A stretch of 64,000 nucleotides of DNA. Origin: Vicinamibacterales bacterium (GTDB taxonomy: Bacteria; Acidobacteriota; Vicinamibacteria; Vicinamibacterales; UBA2999). The position numbers and the translations under genes are program-made. The stretch lies in the NCBI GenBank assembly GCA_041659285.1, contig JBAZYO010000003.1, positions 248,001 through 312,000 of the forward strand, written 5' to 3'. How positions within the stretch are numbered: the stretch's first letter is position 1; each line of letters opens with the position of its first letter. The notes under the pieces were generated by a model. That model did no database searches. It was not told the origin of the DNA and worked only from the letters and a program-made list of their open reading frames with translations. Of this stretch, positions 8,366-17,319 are shown in pieces.

Positions 8366-9634
8366 GTGGGAATCCTGGGCACGCTGCAACCGCTGATCGG
8401 CCTGGTGGGCATCCTCGCGCTGGCGTATGGGTTGTCCACCAACCGGCGCGCCATCAGTCCGCGGGTGGTGGGATGGGGCCTCGGCTTGCAGCTCCTGTTC
8501 GCGTTGATCGTGCTGAAGACCGACCTCGGGCAGCGCGTCTTCCAGGTGCTCGGCGACAAGATGCGGCAGTTGCTCGACTTTTCGGTCGTCGGGTCGGGCT
8601 TTGTCTTCGGCGCGCTCGGCGATGCCTCGGTGTGGGGCCGCGTCATGACCGGCGCGCTGGGGGAGGAAGGCGCGCGCTACGGCGTCGTGTTCGCGTTCCA
8701 GATCCTGCCCACCATCATCTTCATCGCCGCGCTGTTCGCGATCCTCTACTACCTCGGGATCATGCAGGTCATCGTCCGCCTGCTGGCCGTCGTCATGAAC
8801 AGGGTGATGGGCGCGAGCGGCGCCGAGTCCCTGAACGTGGCGGCGAGCATCTTCATGGGCCAGACCGAGGCGCCGCTGACGATCCGGCCGTTCCTCGCCA
8901 AGATGACGCAGTCGGAGCTGATGACCGTGATGACCTCCGGCATGGCCCACATCTCCGGCGGCATCATGGCCGCCTACATTGCCTTCGGCATCGACGCCAA
9001 GCACCTGCTCACCGCCGTGATCATGACGGCGCCCGGCACGCTGATGATGGCCAAGATGTTCGTGCCGGAAACCGAGACCCCGGAAACGCGCGGCACCGTG
9101 AAGCTCGAGGTGGTGAACCAGGACGTCAACATCATCGACGCCGCCGGCCGCGGCACCAGCGAGGGCCTGCACCTGGCGATGAACGTCGGCGCCATGCTGA
9201 TTTCGTTTGTGGCGCTGATCGCGCTGGTCAACGCCATGCTCGGCGCCATCGGCGGCACCATCGGCCTGCAGGGGTTCTCGCTGCAGACGATTTTCGGCTG
9301 GGTCTTCGCGCCGGTGGCGTGGAGCCTGGGCGTGCCGTGGAAGGACGCCGCCGCGGTGGGGAACCTGCTCGGCACGCGCATGGTGCTCAACGAGTTCATC
9401 GCGTTCGCGCAATTGGGCGGCATGAAGGACGCGCTCGATCCGCGGTCGTTCACCATCGCCACCTTCGCCCTGTGCGGCTTCGCCAACTTCGCCTCGATCG
9501 GCATGCAGATCGGCGGCATCGGCGCGCTCGCGCCCAGCCGCCGCGGCGACCTGGCCCGGCTCGGCCTGCGGGCGATGCTGGCGGGCACGCTCGCCAACTT
9601 CCTGACCGCCATCATCGTGGGCTTCTTACTGTGA
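8366..9634 (+). CDS. nupC: Concentrative nucleoside transporter (NupC/CNT family)
   Basis: I place the start at the GTG at 8366, giving 422 residues, typical for CNT carriers. It follows GAGGGA with short spacing and begins at the first membrane helix (GILGTLQPLIGLVGILALAYG); the frame extends upstream but only inside the phosphorylase gene. Family landmarks are the GQTEAP motif, the helix with MTSGMAHISGGIMAAYIAFG, the NEFIAF segment, and a C-terminal region with GFANFASIGMQIGG. CNT proteins import nucleosides with sodium or protons through the inner membrane. Its stop overlaps the next start by four bases (GTGA). Confidence 0.93.
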   Translation: MGILGTLQPLIGLVGILALAYGLSTNRRAISPRVVGWGLGLQLLFALIVLKTDLGQRVFQVLGDKMRQLLDFSVVGSGFVFGALGDASVWGRVMTGALGEEGARYGVVFAFQILPTIIFIAALFAILYYLGIMQVIVRLLAVVMNRVMGASGAESLNVAASIFMGQTEAPLTIRPFLAKMTQSELMTVMTSGMAHISGGIMAAYIAFGIDAKHLLTAVIMTAPGTLMMAKMFVPETETPETRGTVKLEVVNQDVNIIDAAGRGTSEGLHLAMNVGAMLISFVALIALVNAMLGAIGGTIGLQGFSLQTIFGWVFAPVAWSLGVPWKDAAAVGNLLGTRMVLNEFIAFAQLGGMKDALDPRSFTIATFALCGFANFASIGMQIGGIGALAPSRRGDLARLGLRAMLAGTLANFLTAIIVGFLL

Positions 9635-10449
9635 GCGACTTCGCCCAGGCGACGGAAGCGGCCGAGTGGCTGCGCGGGCACGGCTGCGGCGGCGCCGACG
9701 TGGCCGTGGTGCTCGGGTCCGGTCTTGGGGATTTCGCGGATCATCTTGGTGACGCGTTCACCATTCCGTATGCCGACATTCCGCACTGGCCGGAGTCGCG
9801 GGTGATCGGCCACGCCGGCAAGCTGGTGGGCGGCACGCTCCGCGGCAAGCGCGTGCTGGCCTTGTCCGGGCGCGTGCACACCTACGAAGGCCACGACCTG
9901 AAGACCGTGACCTTTGCCATGCGGGCAATGGGACGGCTCGGCGTGCCGCGCGTGATCCTGACCAACGCGGCCGGCGGCATTTCGCCGAAGTGCTCGCGCG
10001 GCGCCCTGATGGTGATCGACGATCACATCAACCTGATGGGCAACAACCCGCTCGTGGGACCCAACGACGATCGGCTCGGCCCGCGCTTTCCCGACATGAC
10101 CCACGTCTATTCCCCCCGGCTGCGCGCCCTCACGGACGAGGCCGCGACGGAACAGGGCCTGCCCGTTCAGCACGGTGTCTACGTGGCCGTGCTGGGCCCC
10201 AGCTACGAAACCCCGGCCGAGATTCGCGCGTTCCGGACGCTCGGTGCCGATGCCGTGGGGATGTCCACCGTGCCGGAAGCGGTCGTCGCGCGTCACATGG
10301 GCATGGAGGTGCTGGGCATCTCGTGCATCACCAACGCCGCCGCCGGCGTGTTCCCCGAGCCGCTTCATCATGACGAGGTGATGGAGACCGCGCGTCAGGT
10401 GAAGGGACAGTTCATCGGTCTGCTGGAGGGGGTCATTGGCCGCCTCTGA
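9631..10449 (+). CDS. punA: Purine nucleoside phosphorylase
   Basis: 272 residues from the GTG at 9631, which overlaps the transporter stop. It cleaves inosine/guanosine with phosphate. Visible landmarks are VVLGSGLGDFAD (phosphate loop), GRVHTYEGHD, TNAAGGISP, the GPSYETPAEIRAF segment, GADAVGMSTVPEAVVARH and SCITNAAAG, all typical of the trimeric high-molecular-specificity PNP family (PunA/DeoD2 type). The operon context with the pyrimidine phosphorylase, transporter and cytidine deaminase supports nucleoside catabolism or salvage. Confidence 0.95.
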   Translation: MSDFAQATEAAEWLRGHGCGGADVAVVLGSGLGDFADHLGDAFTIPYADIPHWPESRVIGHAGKLVGGTLRGKRVLALSGRVHTYEGHDLKTVTFAMRAMGRLGVPRVILTNAAGGISPKCSRGALMVIDDHINLMGNNPLVGPNDDRLGPRFPDMTHVYSPRLRALTDEAATEQGLPVQHGVYVAVLGPSYETPAEIRAFRTLGADAVGMSTVPEAVVARHMGMEVLGISCITNAAAGVFPEPLHHDEVMETARQVKGQFIGLLEGVIGRL

Positions 10450-10858
10450 CGCCGCCCCCTCCGCTGAAGCTTCGGCGGCCAAGCTGCTCGCCGCCGCGCG
10501 CGCCGTGCGCGAACGGGCCGCCGCCGACTTCTCGGGCTTCAAGGTGGGCGCGGCCCTCGAAACCACCGACGGCCAGATCATCACCGGCTGCAACGTCGAG
10601 AATGCCAGCTACGGCCTCACCATCTGCGCCGAGCGCGTCGCCATCTTCAAGGCCATCTCCGAAGGCCAACGTTCTTTCACGCGCATCGTCGTCGTCGCCG
10701 ACACCGAATCACCGACCCCGCCGTGCGGCGCGTGCCGGCAGATCCTGTGGGAGTTCGCCGGCGACATCGAAGTGATTCTCGCCAACAAGACGGCGGTGAC
10801 GGCAACGTTGCAGATGAAGGACCTCCTGCCGTTGCCGTTCGACCGGCGCCTCTTGTAG
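10436..10858 (+). CDS. cdd: Cytidine deaminase
   Basis: 140 residues, homotetrameric CDA type. Zinc ligands and catalytic Glu are intact: Cys64-Ala-Glu66 and Cys97/Cys100 in PCGACRQ, with the family's usual 33-residue spacing; GCNVENASYG binds the ribose. It deaminates cytidine and deoxycytidine to uridine forms that the upstream phosphorylase can use. The TTG start at 10436 is chosen because a strong GGAGGGGG lies just upstream; the gene therefore overlaps the 3' end of the purine phosphorylase by 14 bases. Confidence 0.95.
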   Translation: MAASDAAPSAEASAAKLLAAARAVRERAAADFSGFKVGAALETTDGQIITGCNVENASYGLTICAERVAIFKAISEGQRSFTRIVVVADTESPTPPCGACRQILWEFAGDIEVILANKTAVTATLQMKDLLPLPFDRRLL

Positions 10859-10869
10859 CGGCCGGGGCG

Positions 10870-10901
10870 AATTGCCCTCCCGACTGGCAGTGCCCTCCCG
10901 G
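10870..10901. repeat. Intergenic repeat: two CGGGAGGGCA units with 18-nt period (minus orientation)
   Basis: Two copies of the 10-11-mer TTGCCCTCCCG / TGCCCTCCCG lie one 18-nt period apart between cdd and mtnA. The same pair in opposite orientation occurs at 16358-16386 at the start of an ABC ATPase gene. Confidence 0.6.
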
Positions 10902-10907
10902 TATGAT
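10902..10907 (+). promoter_or_regulatory. -10-like hexamer TATGAT upstream of mtnA
   Basis: The hexamer ends ten bases before the ATG at 10918, consistent with a near-leaderless mtnA transcript. It includes the first two bases of an alternative upstream ATG at 10903, which makes that start unlikely. Confidence 0.4.
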
Positions 10908-10917
10908 CGGTCAAGAC

Positions 10918-11973
10918 ATGCTTCCAACAATCGCGTGGCAAGACTTCGACATCGTGATGGTCGATCAGCGCAAGCTGCCGGCCGCGGAGGTCTACGTGAC
11001 CTGCCGCACTGTCAACGAGGTGGCCAAGGCCATCAAGACCATGGTCATTCGCGGTGCGCCGGCCATTGGCGTGAGCGCGGCCATGGGTCTCGCGCTGGGC
11101 GCCGCCCGCAGCAAGGCCACCGGCACCAAGCAGTTCACCACCGAGTTCCAGCGCAACTGCGAGATCCTCGCGGCGACGCGGCCGACCGCGGTCAACCTGT
11201 TCTGGGCGATCGAGCGGATGAAGCTCTCCTTCGCGGACGGTGCCCTCGCCGGTGAGTCGGTGGACCAGTTGAAGACGCGCCTGCGGACGGAGGCCGATCG
11301 CATTCACGATGACGACGTGGCGAGTTGCCGGGCGATTGGCGCGCACGGCGCGACGTTGGTGCCGGCGGTGGCCACCATTCTCACGCACTGCAACGCCGGC
11401 GCGCTGGCCACGGCCGGCTACGGCACCGCGCTCGGCGTCGTCCGCGGCGCGGTCGAAGCGGGCCGTCAGGTGCGCGTGATCGCCGACGAGACGCGGCCGT
11501 TCCTGCAGGGCGCGCGGCTCACGGCGTGGGAGCTCGTCAAGGACGGCATCGACACCACCGTGATCACCGACAACATGGCCGGCGCCATCATGCGGGCGGG
11601 CGAGATCGACCTGGTGGTGGTGGGCGCCGATCGCATTGCCGCCAACGGCGACACCGCGAACAAGATCGGCACTTACTCGGTGGCCGTGCTGGCGCGGGCG
11701 CACGGCATTCCGTTCTATGTCGCGGCGCCGTGGTGCACCATCGACCTGGCGACTCCGGATGGCGATGCCATCCCGATCGAGGAGCGCGATTCGCGGGAAG
11801 TCACGCACGTGGGATCCACGCGGCTCGCCCCTGAAGGCGCGCACATCCGCAATCCCTCGTTCGACGTGACGCCGAGCGAGTTCATTACCGCCATCATCAC
11901 CGAGCGCGGCATTGTCCGCCCGCCATTTGGGGATGGGTTCAGAACGGTTCTGAACGGTTCTGAACCGTTCTGA
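10918..11973 (+). CDS. mtnA: S-methyl-5-thioribose-1-phosphate isomerase
   Basis: 351 residues. It converts methylthioribose-1-phosphate to methylthioribulose-1-phosphate in methionine salvage. The N-terminus (QDFDIVMVDQRKLP), VIRGAPAIGVSAAMG, the THCNAGALATAGYGTALG segment containing the catalytic Cys, and VVVGADRIAANGDTANKIGTY with the catalytic Asp are all in place. I prefer the ATG at 10918 to the one at 10903 because it matches the family N-terminus and lies ten bases after a -10-like hexamer. The extreme C-terminus is encoded by short near-repeats of CGGTTCTGAA and looks like an added tail. Confidence 0.95.
   Translation: MLPTIAWQDFDIVMVDQRKLPAAEVYVTCRTVNEVAKAIKTMVIRGAPAIGVSAAMGLALGAARSKATGTKQFTTEFQRNCEILAATRPTAVNLFWAIERMKLSFADGALAGESVDQLKTRLRTEADRIHDDDVASCRAIGAHGATLVPAVATILTHCNAGALATAGYGTALGVVRGAVEAGRQVRVIADETRPFLQGARLTAWELVKDGIDTTVITDNMAGAIMRAGEIDLVVVGADRIAANGDTANKIGTYSVAVLARAHGIPFYVAAPWCTIDLATPDGDAIPIEERDSREVTHVGSTRLAPEGAHIRNPSFDVTPSEFITAIITERGIVRPPFGDGFRTVLNGSEPF
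11942..11973 (+). repeat. Short tandem/inverted repeat in the mtnA 3' end
   Basis: Three spaced copies of GTTCTGAA, the last preceded by an inverted CC instead of GG, encode the last residues and stop of mtnA. Arms can pair as a small hairpin, possibly a weak terminator or repeat insertion. Confidence 0.4.
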
Positions 11974-11976
11974 AAG

Positions 11977-13044
11977 GTGCCATTGCTGGTTCTTGGGATT
12001 GAGACTTCGTGCGACGAGACCGCGGCCGCCCTCGTCGCCACCACCGATGATGCCGCCCGGCCGTGGCTCATGCGGTCGAACGTGGTCGCCTCGCAGGTCG
12101 AGATTCATCGCGAGTGGGGTGGCGTGGTGCCCGAGCTGGCCTCGCGCCAGCACGTGCGCGACATCTGTGGCGTGGTCGAGCGTGCGCTCGCCGACGGCGG
12201 CGCCGCCTGGCCGGACGTGGATGCCCTGGCGGTCACGCAAGGCCCCGGGCTGGTCGGTTCGCTCCTGGTCGGCGTGTCGTTCGCGAAGTCCGCGGCCTGG
12301 GCGTTGCAGAAGCCCCTGGTGGCCGTGCATCACCTCGCCGGCCACATCGAGTCGATCTGGCTCGAGCACGGGACCATTCCGCTGCCCGCCATCATCCTGG
12401 TGGTGTCGGGCGGGCACACCAGCCTGTATCTCGTGAAACAGGTGGGCGACTACCAACTCCTCGGCCGCACGCGAGACGATGCGGCGGGGGAGGCGTATGA
12501 CAAGGTGGCGAAGCTGCTGGGGCTCGGCTATCCGGGTGGGCCGATCCTCGATCGCCTGGCCCAGGACGGCAACGACGTGGCCATCCGCTGGCCCGGGACG
12601 CGCCTGACCAATCCGGATCGCAACGCCCCCGAGCGCGACGGCCGTTTCGACTTCAGCTTCAGCGGCCTGAAGACGGCGGTGCTGCGCCACGTGCGGCAAC
12701 GCCAGGCGGTACTCGGCACCGAGCAGTTGCCTCAGAACGAAATCGTCGATCTGGCGGCGAGCTTTCAGCGGCGGGTCGTGGACACGCTGATCGAGCGGGC
12801 GTTTGCCGCCGCGCAGTGGCACGGCGCCCGCGCCATTGGCATCGCCGGCGGCGTCTCGGCGAACTCGCGCCTGCGGCGCGAGGCGCTGGCCAAGGCCGGG
12901 CGTAGCGAGATCCCGGTCTACATCCCCAGCCTGGCGCTCTCGACCGACAACGCGGCGATGATTGCGGCCGCCGGTATCCGTTTGCTTGATGCCGGGCGTA
13001 TCGCCCCAGCCGACTTGAACGCGTCGGCCAGCCTCACGCTGTAA
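11977..13044 (+). CDS. tsaD: tRNA N6-adenosine threonylcarbamoyltransferase TsaD
   Basis: 355 residues, GTG start three bases after mtnA. TsaD transfers the threonylcarbamoyl group to A37 of ANN-decoding tRNAs together with TsaB and TsaE. The ASKHA fold signature is intact: GIETSCDETAAAL at the N-terminus, TQGPGLVGSLLVG, the metal ligands in HHLAGH (residues 118-123), SGGHTSLY, and GGVSANSRLR. Length and motifs are those of the universal family, so this should be essential. Partner genes are not in the window. Confidence 0.97.
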   Translation: MPLLVLGIETSCDETAAALVATTDDAARPWLMRSNVVASQVEIHREWGGVVPELASRQHVRDICGVVERALADGGAAWPDVDALAVTQGPGLVGSLLVGVSFAKSAAWALQKPLVAVHHLAGHIESIWLEHGTIPLPAIILVVSGGHTSLYLVKQVGDYQLLGRTRDDAAGEAYDKVAKLLGLGYPGGPILDRLAQDGNDVAIRWPGTRLTNPDRNAPERDGRFDFSFSGLKTAVLRHVRQRQAVLGTEQLPQNEIVDLAASFQRRVVDTLIERAFAAAQWHGARAIGIAGGVSANSRLRREALAKAGRSEIPVYIPSLALSTDNAAMIAAAGIRLLDAGRIAPADLNASASLTL

Positions 13045-13080
13045 TCACCAGATCGCCAAATCACCAGATCACGAAATCCG
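13045..13080. repeat. Short ATCACCAGATC repeat between tsaD and yjbQ-type gene
   Basis: The 36-bp gap between convergent genes is made of near-repeats of AAATCACCAGATC. The terminator at 48902-48961 uses similar GATCACGAGATCAG wording, so both may belong to one dispersed family. Confidence 0.35.
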
Positions 13081-13503
<423 letters not shown>

Positions 13504-13938
13504 ATGGCCAGAGAATACCCCGCTCAACCGGTGGTCGGCGTCGGCGCCGTCGTCGTGCGCGACGGCCGGGCGCTGATCGTCAAGCGCGCCCACGAGCCGC
13601 GCCAAGGGGAGTGGTCGCTGCCGGGCGGCCACCTCCACCTCGGTGAAGCCCTGGCCGACGGCATGCGCCGCGAGGTCAAGGAAGAGACCGGCCTCGACGT
13701 GCACCCGGGGCCCATCATCGAAACCTTCGATCGCGTGCATCGTGATACCGACGGCCGCATCCGGTATCACTTCGTGATCGTGGACTTCGTGTGCGAGTCG
13801 CCGCATGGCGAGGCGGTGGCCGGCTCCGACGCGGAAGCGGTGGCCTGGGTCACTGCCGGCGAGCTCGACGCCTACGGCGTCAACGCCCACGCCGCGGCCG
13901 TGATTCGAAAGGGCTTGGAGTATCCTTTTCCGTCATGA
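13504..13938 (+). CDS. Nudix hydrolase
   Basis: 144 residues. The Nudix box is complete: GGHLHLGEALADGMRREVKE followed by ETGL, with the metal-binding Glu residues. The N-terminal VVGVGAVVVRDGRALIVKR and the WSLPGGH segment resemble the ADP-ribose pyrophosphatase / 8-oxo-dGTP group; the substrate cannot be fixed. The ATG at 13504 is the first in frame at the family N-terminus and abuts the divergent start codon. Its stop overlaps the next ATG by four bases (ATGA), so it is coupled to an HD-domain hydrolase, a pairing consistent with nucleotide housekeeping. Confidence 0.93.
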   Translation: MAREYPAQPVVGVGAVVVRDGRALIVKRAHEPRQGEWSLPGGHLHLGEALADGMRREVKEETGLDVHPGPIIETFDRVHRDTDGRIRYHFVIVDFVCESPHGEAVAGSDAEAVAWVTAGELDAYGVNAHAAAVIRKGLEYPFPS

Positions 13939-14507
13939 CCCTTTCACGCGACGCCGCCTGGCAATTGCTGACCGAATGGACCCAGAGTGAAAGCCTGCGG
14001 AAGCACGCGCTGGCGGTCGAGGCCGCTGTTCGCGGCTACGCCCGGCAGCAGGGCGCCAACGAAGAGGAATGGGCCGTGGTGGCCCTCCTCCACGACTTTG
14101 ACTACGAGAAGTACCCGACCCTGGGCGACCATCCGAACAAGGGGTGCGAGCACCTGCGCTCGCTGGGCTATCCCGAATGGGTCATGCGGGCCATCTTGTC
14201 GCACGCGTCCGAGATCACCGGCGTGCAGCCGGAGTCGCCGGTGGAGAAGACGCTGGTCGCCTGCGACGAACTGGCCGGCTTTGTGACCGCCGCGTCGCTG
14301 GTGCGGCCGTCGAAGAGCGTGCTGGACCTGGAGGCCGCCTCGGTCATCAAGCGGATGAAAGACAAGGCCTTCGCCCGGCAGGTGCCGCGTGACCATTTGA
14401 TCCGCGGCGCCGAGCTGATGGGCCTGCCGCTTGACCAGCACGTGACCAACGTGATCGGGTTCCTGCGCCTCCAGGCCGATGCCCTCGGCTTACGGGGAAC
14501 GCTGTAA
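13935..14507 (+). CDS. HD-domain metal-dependent phosphohydrolase
   Basis: 190 residues. The HD signature appears as LRKHALAVEAAVRGYA then VVALLHDFDYEKYP, with a later His in LSHASEI; this is the HDIG-type phosphohydrolase family found next to nucleotide enzymes. No other domain is fused. Start at 13935 overlaps the Nudix stop. A tail of helices (residues 110-190) carries no recognisable motif. Substrate unknown; deoxynucleotide or oligonucleotide hydrolysis is possible. Confidence 0.85.
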   Translation: MTLSRDAAWQLLTEWTQSESLRKHALAVEAAVRGYARQQGANEEEWAVVALLHDFDYEKYPTLGDHPNKGCEHLRSLGYPEWVMRAILSHASEITGVQPESPVEKTLVACDELAGFVTAASLVRPSKSVLDLEAASVIKRMKDKAFARQVPRDHLIRGAELMGLPLDQHVTNVIGFLRLQADALGLRGTL

Positions 14508-14519
14508 CCGTTACCCCCG

Positions 14520-14525
14520 TATACT
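14520..14525 (+). promoter_or_regulatory. -10-like hexamer TATACT for the ABC operon
   Basis: TATACT ends eight bases before the ATG at 14534 and there is no Shine-Dalgarno sequence between, so the ABC operon probably begins with a leaderless start codon. Confidence 0.5.
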
Positions 14526-14533
14526 CAACGCAG

Positions 14534-15508
14534 ATGACCCAATCGGGTGAAGGTCAGGCCCATCCCTTGGACGCCACACGTTTTGCCGGACCCGTGGTCC
14601 AGTGCCAGAACCTCAGCGTCCGTTTCGGCAAGAACTGGGCGCTCAACGACGTCACGGCGGTGTTTCCGGCCGGCGCCGTGGGCCTGCTGGGTCCCAATGG
14701 CGCCGGCAAGAGCACCCTGCTCAAGTCGCTGCTCGGCTTCATCAAGCCTGACAAGGGCAGCATGAAGGTGATCGACATGGATGTCGCCACCTCGCCGCTC
14801 GAGATTCGCGAGCGCATCGGCTACATGCCCGAGAGCGACTCGCACATCCCCGGCATGAACGCGGTTTCGTTTGTCGCCTACTGCGGCCAGTTATCGGGCC
14901 TGCCCGCCACCGACGCCATGCAGCGCGCCCACGAGGTCCTGTATTACGTCGGCCTCGGCGAGGCGCGCTACCGCAACATCGAGACCTACTCGACCGGCAT
15001 GAAGCAGCGCATCAAGCTCGCCCAGGCCATCGTCCACGACCCCGACCTGCTGTTCCTGGACGAGCCCACCAACGGCATGGATCCCAAGGGCCGAGACGAG
15101 ATGCTCGAGCTGATCCACGACCTGGCGCACAACAAGAACGTCAACCTGATCCTGTCATCGCACCTGCTGCCCGACGTCGAGTTCACCTGCGACCACGTCG
15201 TGGTGATGGACAAGGGCACCGTCGCGACCTTCGGGCCGATCGATGCGCTCAAGGGGACGACGGGGCGGGTGTACGAGTTGCGCATCAAGGGCGACGAGGC
15301 GCATTTCATCAGCGCGCTGCGCGGCGAAGGCTACGACGTGCACGACTCGGACGAAGACGTGATGCGCGTGTTCGTGCCCGGCGCCAGCGGCGATAATCCC
15401 AAGGTGCTGTTCGAGCTGGCGGCGCGCGAGCGCGTGCAGGTCCGCCACGTGCGCCCGAGCGTGCCGACGCTCGAAGACGTGTTCGCCCGCGCGGTGGGAG
15501 AGAAGTAG
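14534..15508 (+). CDS. ABC-2 type transporter ATP-binding protein
   Basis: 324 residues. Walker A GPNGAGKST, signature YSTGMKQR and Walker B LLFLDEP are intact, followed by the H-loop His in LSSHLLPD. The ~90-residue C-terminal extension after the nucleotide-binding domain is typical of ATPases that work with ABC-2 membrane subunits. It heads a four-gene operon: this ATPase, a permease three bases on, a second ATPase and a second permease, all coupled by overlaps. Substrate unknown; gene order suggests an exporter of an envelope or lipid component. Confidence 0.92.
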   Translation: MTQSGEGQAHPLDATRFAGPVVQCQNLSVRFGKNWALNDVTAVFPAGAVGLLGPNGAGKSTLLKSLLGFIKPDKGSMKVIDMDVATSPLEIRERIGYMPESDSHIPGMNAVSFVAYCGQLSGLPATDAMQRAHEVLYYVGLGEARYRNIETYSTGMKQRIKLAQAIVHDPDLLFLDEPTNGMDPKGRDEMLELIHDLAHNKNVNLILSSHLLPDVEFTCDHVVVMDKGTVATFGPIDALKGTTGRVYELRIKGDEAHFISALRGEGYDVHDSDEDVMRVFVPGASGDNPKVLFELAARERVQVRHVRPSVPTLEDVFARAVGEK

Positions 15509-15511
15509 CCG

Positions 15512-16351
15512 ATGCCGATTCATGATCAGGGCTATCGCCGCTACGGGGGGACCCGCACCGCCGTCGGCCACGCCTGGCAGGTGATGACCCGCGCCGGCGT
15601 GTTGTCGATCATCTCCAACCGGAAGTTCCTGGGCCTGATGCTGTTCGCCTGGGCGCCGTTCGTCGTGCGCGCGGTGCAAATTTACGTGGCCTCCAACTTC
15701 CAGCAGGCCTCGTTCCTGGCGCCGAAGGGCGAGACCTTCCGCGAGTTCCTCGACCAGCAAGGCGCCTTCGTCTTCTTCGTGACCATCTACGTCGGCGCCG
15801 GCCTCATCGCCAACGACCGGCGAGCCAACGCGCTTCAGCTGTACTTGTCGAAGCCGATGACCAGTGCCGAGTACATCGCCGGCAAGCTCGCCATCCTGTT
15901 CCTGTTCCTGGTGTCGGTCACGTTCCTGCCCGCCATGATGCTGCTGCTCACGCAAGCCATCTTCGCCGGCAGCCTCACCTTCGTCAGCAACAACCTCTAT
16001 CTGCTGCCGGCCATCACCTTGTTCTCGCTCGCGCAGGTGCTGCTTGCTTCCACCACCATGCTGGCGCTGTCGTCGCTGTCCAAGAGCAGCCGGTTCGTGG
16101 CGGTGATGTACGCCGGCCTGTTCTTCTTCACCACCGCACTGTTCAACGCGCTGCGCGGCATCACCGGCAAGACTACTTTCGCGTGGCTGTCGCCGACGGC
16201 CGCCCTCGAACAGCTGGGCGACGTGATCTTCCGCCTGCCGCCGCGGTATCAACTGCCGCCGAGCATTGCCGGCGTCACCGTGCTGGTGCTGATCGCGGCG
16301 TCGTTCTACATCCTGCACCGCCGCGTGCGTGGCGTGGAGATCGTGACGTGA
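15512..16351 (+). CDS. ABC-2 type permease subunit
   Basis: 279 residues with about six hydrophobic helices (for example around IISNRKFLGLMLFAWAPFVV, FVFFVTIYVGAGLIA and LAILFLFLVSVTFLPAMML). The segment ANDRRANALQLYLSKPMTSAEYIAGK is the cytoplasmic motif typical of ABC-2 permeases of this group. It lies three bases after the first ATPase, and its TGA shares its last base with the ATG of the second ATPase. Confidence 0.88.
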   Translation: MPIHDQGYRRYGGTRTAVGHAWQVMTRAGVLSIISNRKFLGLMLFAWAPFVVRAVQIYVASNFQQASFLAPKGETFREFLDQQGAFVFFVTIYVGAGLIANDRRANALQLYLSKPMTSAEYIAGKLAILFLFLVSVTFLPAMMLLLTQAIFAGSLTFVSNNLYLLPAITLFSLAQVLLASTTMLALSSLSKSSRFVAVMYAGLFFFTTALFNALRGITGKTTFAWLSPTAALEQLGDVIFRLPPRYQLPPSIAGVTVLVLIAASFYILHRRVRGVEIVT

Positions 16352-17319
16352 TGCCCCCGGGAGGGCAATTCTCGTCGGGAGGGCAACACCCGGCGGGCAT
16401 GGTGCTCGTCCAGGCCGATCACGTGTCGAAGTGGTACGGGCAGGTGAGTGGCCTCAACGACGTCACCGTGTCCATTCCGCCGGGCATCACGGGACTGCTG
16501 GGGCCGAATGGCGCCGGCAAGTCCACGTTCATGAAGTTGATGACCGGGCAGCTCAAGCCGAGCCAGGGCGCCATCCACGTGTTGGGCGAGCCGATTTGGG
16601 GCAACCCGGGCGTCTACGCGCGCATCGGCTTCTGTCCCGAGCAGGACGCCTTCTACGACCGCATGACCGGGTTCGAGTGGATCCACGCCCTCGTGCGGCT
16701 CAATGGCTACAGCGACGCCGAGGCGGAAGCCGCCACCAAGGCCGCGCTCGACAAGGTCGACCTGCTCGACGCGGCCGGCAAGAAGATTGGCGCCTACAGC
16801 AAGGGCATGCGCCAGCGCGTCAAGTTGGCGCAGGCGCTGGTCCACAATCCCGAGCTGCTGATCCTGGACGAGCCCCTGACCGGCATGGACCCGCTGATGC
16901 GGCGCAAGACCATCCGCCTGATCAAGGACTGGGCCCGCGCCGGCAAGCACATCATCGTCTCGAGCCACATCCTGCACGAGATCGAGTCGATGACCTCGAA
17001 CATCCTGCTGATCAACAACGGCCGCATCCTGGCCGAAGGCAACGTGCACCAGATTCGCGACCTGATCGACACTCATCCGCACACGGTGTTCGTGCGCGGC
17101 GAAGACCCGCGCGCGCTGGCGCGCCGCTTCATGGCCGAAGACGACGTGCTCAGCCTGAAGTTCGAGCCGGGCGCGGTGATCGTGGAAACCTCGAAGCCCG
17201 ACAACTTCTACGCACGGCTCACCGATCTGGCCGCCTCCGGCGAGGCCGGCCGCATCGACGAGGTGCAGTCGCCCGACGACAACCTGCAGGCGGTCTTCAA
17301 ATACCTGGTGAAGTCATGA
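16351..17319 (+). CDS. ABC-2 type transporter ATP-binding protein (second ATPase)
   Basis: 322 residues if read from the ATG at 16351, which overlaps the permease stop; an internal ATG at 16399 (starting VLVQADHVSKWYG) matches the family N-terminus better and would give 306 residues. The ~16 extra residues are encoded by a repeat (two CGGGAGGGCAA units), so they are probably not functional. Walker A GPNGAGKST, signature YSKGMRQR, Walker B LLILDEP and SSHILHE are intact. It shares the operon with a first ATPase and two permeases, suggesting a heteromeric pump. Confidence 0.9.
   Translation: MPPGGQFSSGGQHPAGMVLVQADHVSKWYGQVSGLNDVTVSIPPGITGLLGPNGAGKSTFMKLMTGQLKPSQGAIHVLGEPIWGNPGVYARIGFCPEQDAFYDRMTGFEWIHALVRLNGYSDAEAEAATKAALDKVDLLDAAGKKIGAYSKGMRQRVKLAQALVHNPELLILDEPLTGMDPLMRRKTIRLIKDWARAGKHIIVSSHILHEIESMTSNILLINNGRILAEGNVHQIRDLIDTHPHTVFVRGEDPRALARRFMAEDDVLSLKFEPGAVIVETSKPDNFYARLTDLAASGEAGRIDEVQSPDDNLQAVFKYLVKS
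16358..16386. repeat. CGGGAGGGCAA pair with 18-nt period (plus orientation)
   Basis: Identical 11-mers CGGGAGGGCAA start at 16358 and 16376. The inverted equivalent lies at 10870-10901. Here the repeat sits between the two candidate starts of an ABC ATPase gene. Confidence 0.6.

Noticed and set aside
8473..9630. Long plus-strand frame upstream of the purine phosphorylase
   Set aside because: It is an out-of-frame reading of the nucleoside transporter; the phosphorylase N-terminus matches its family only from the GTG at 9631.
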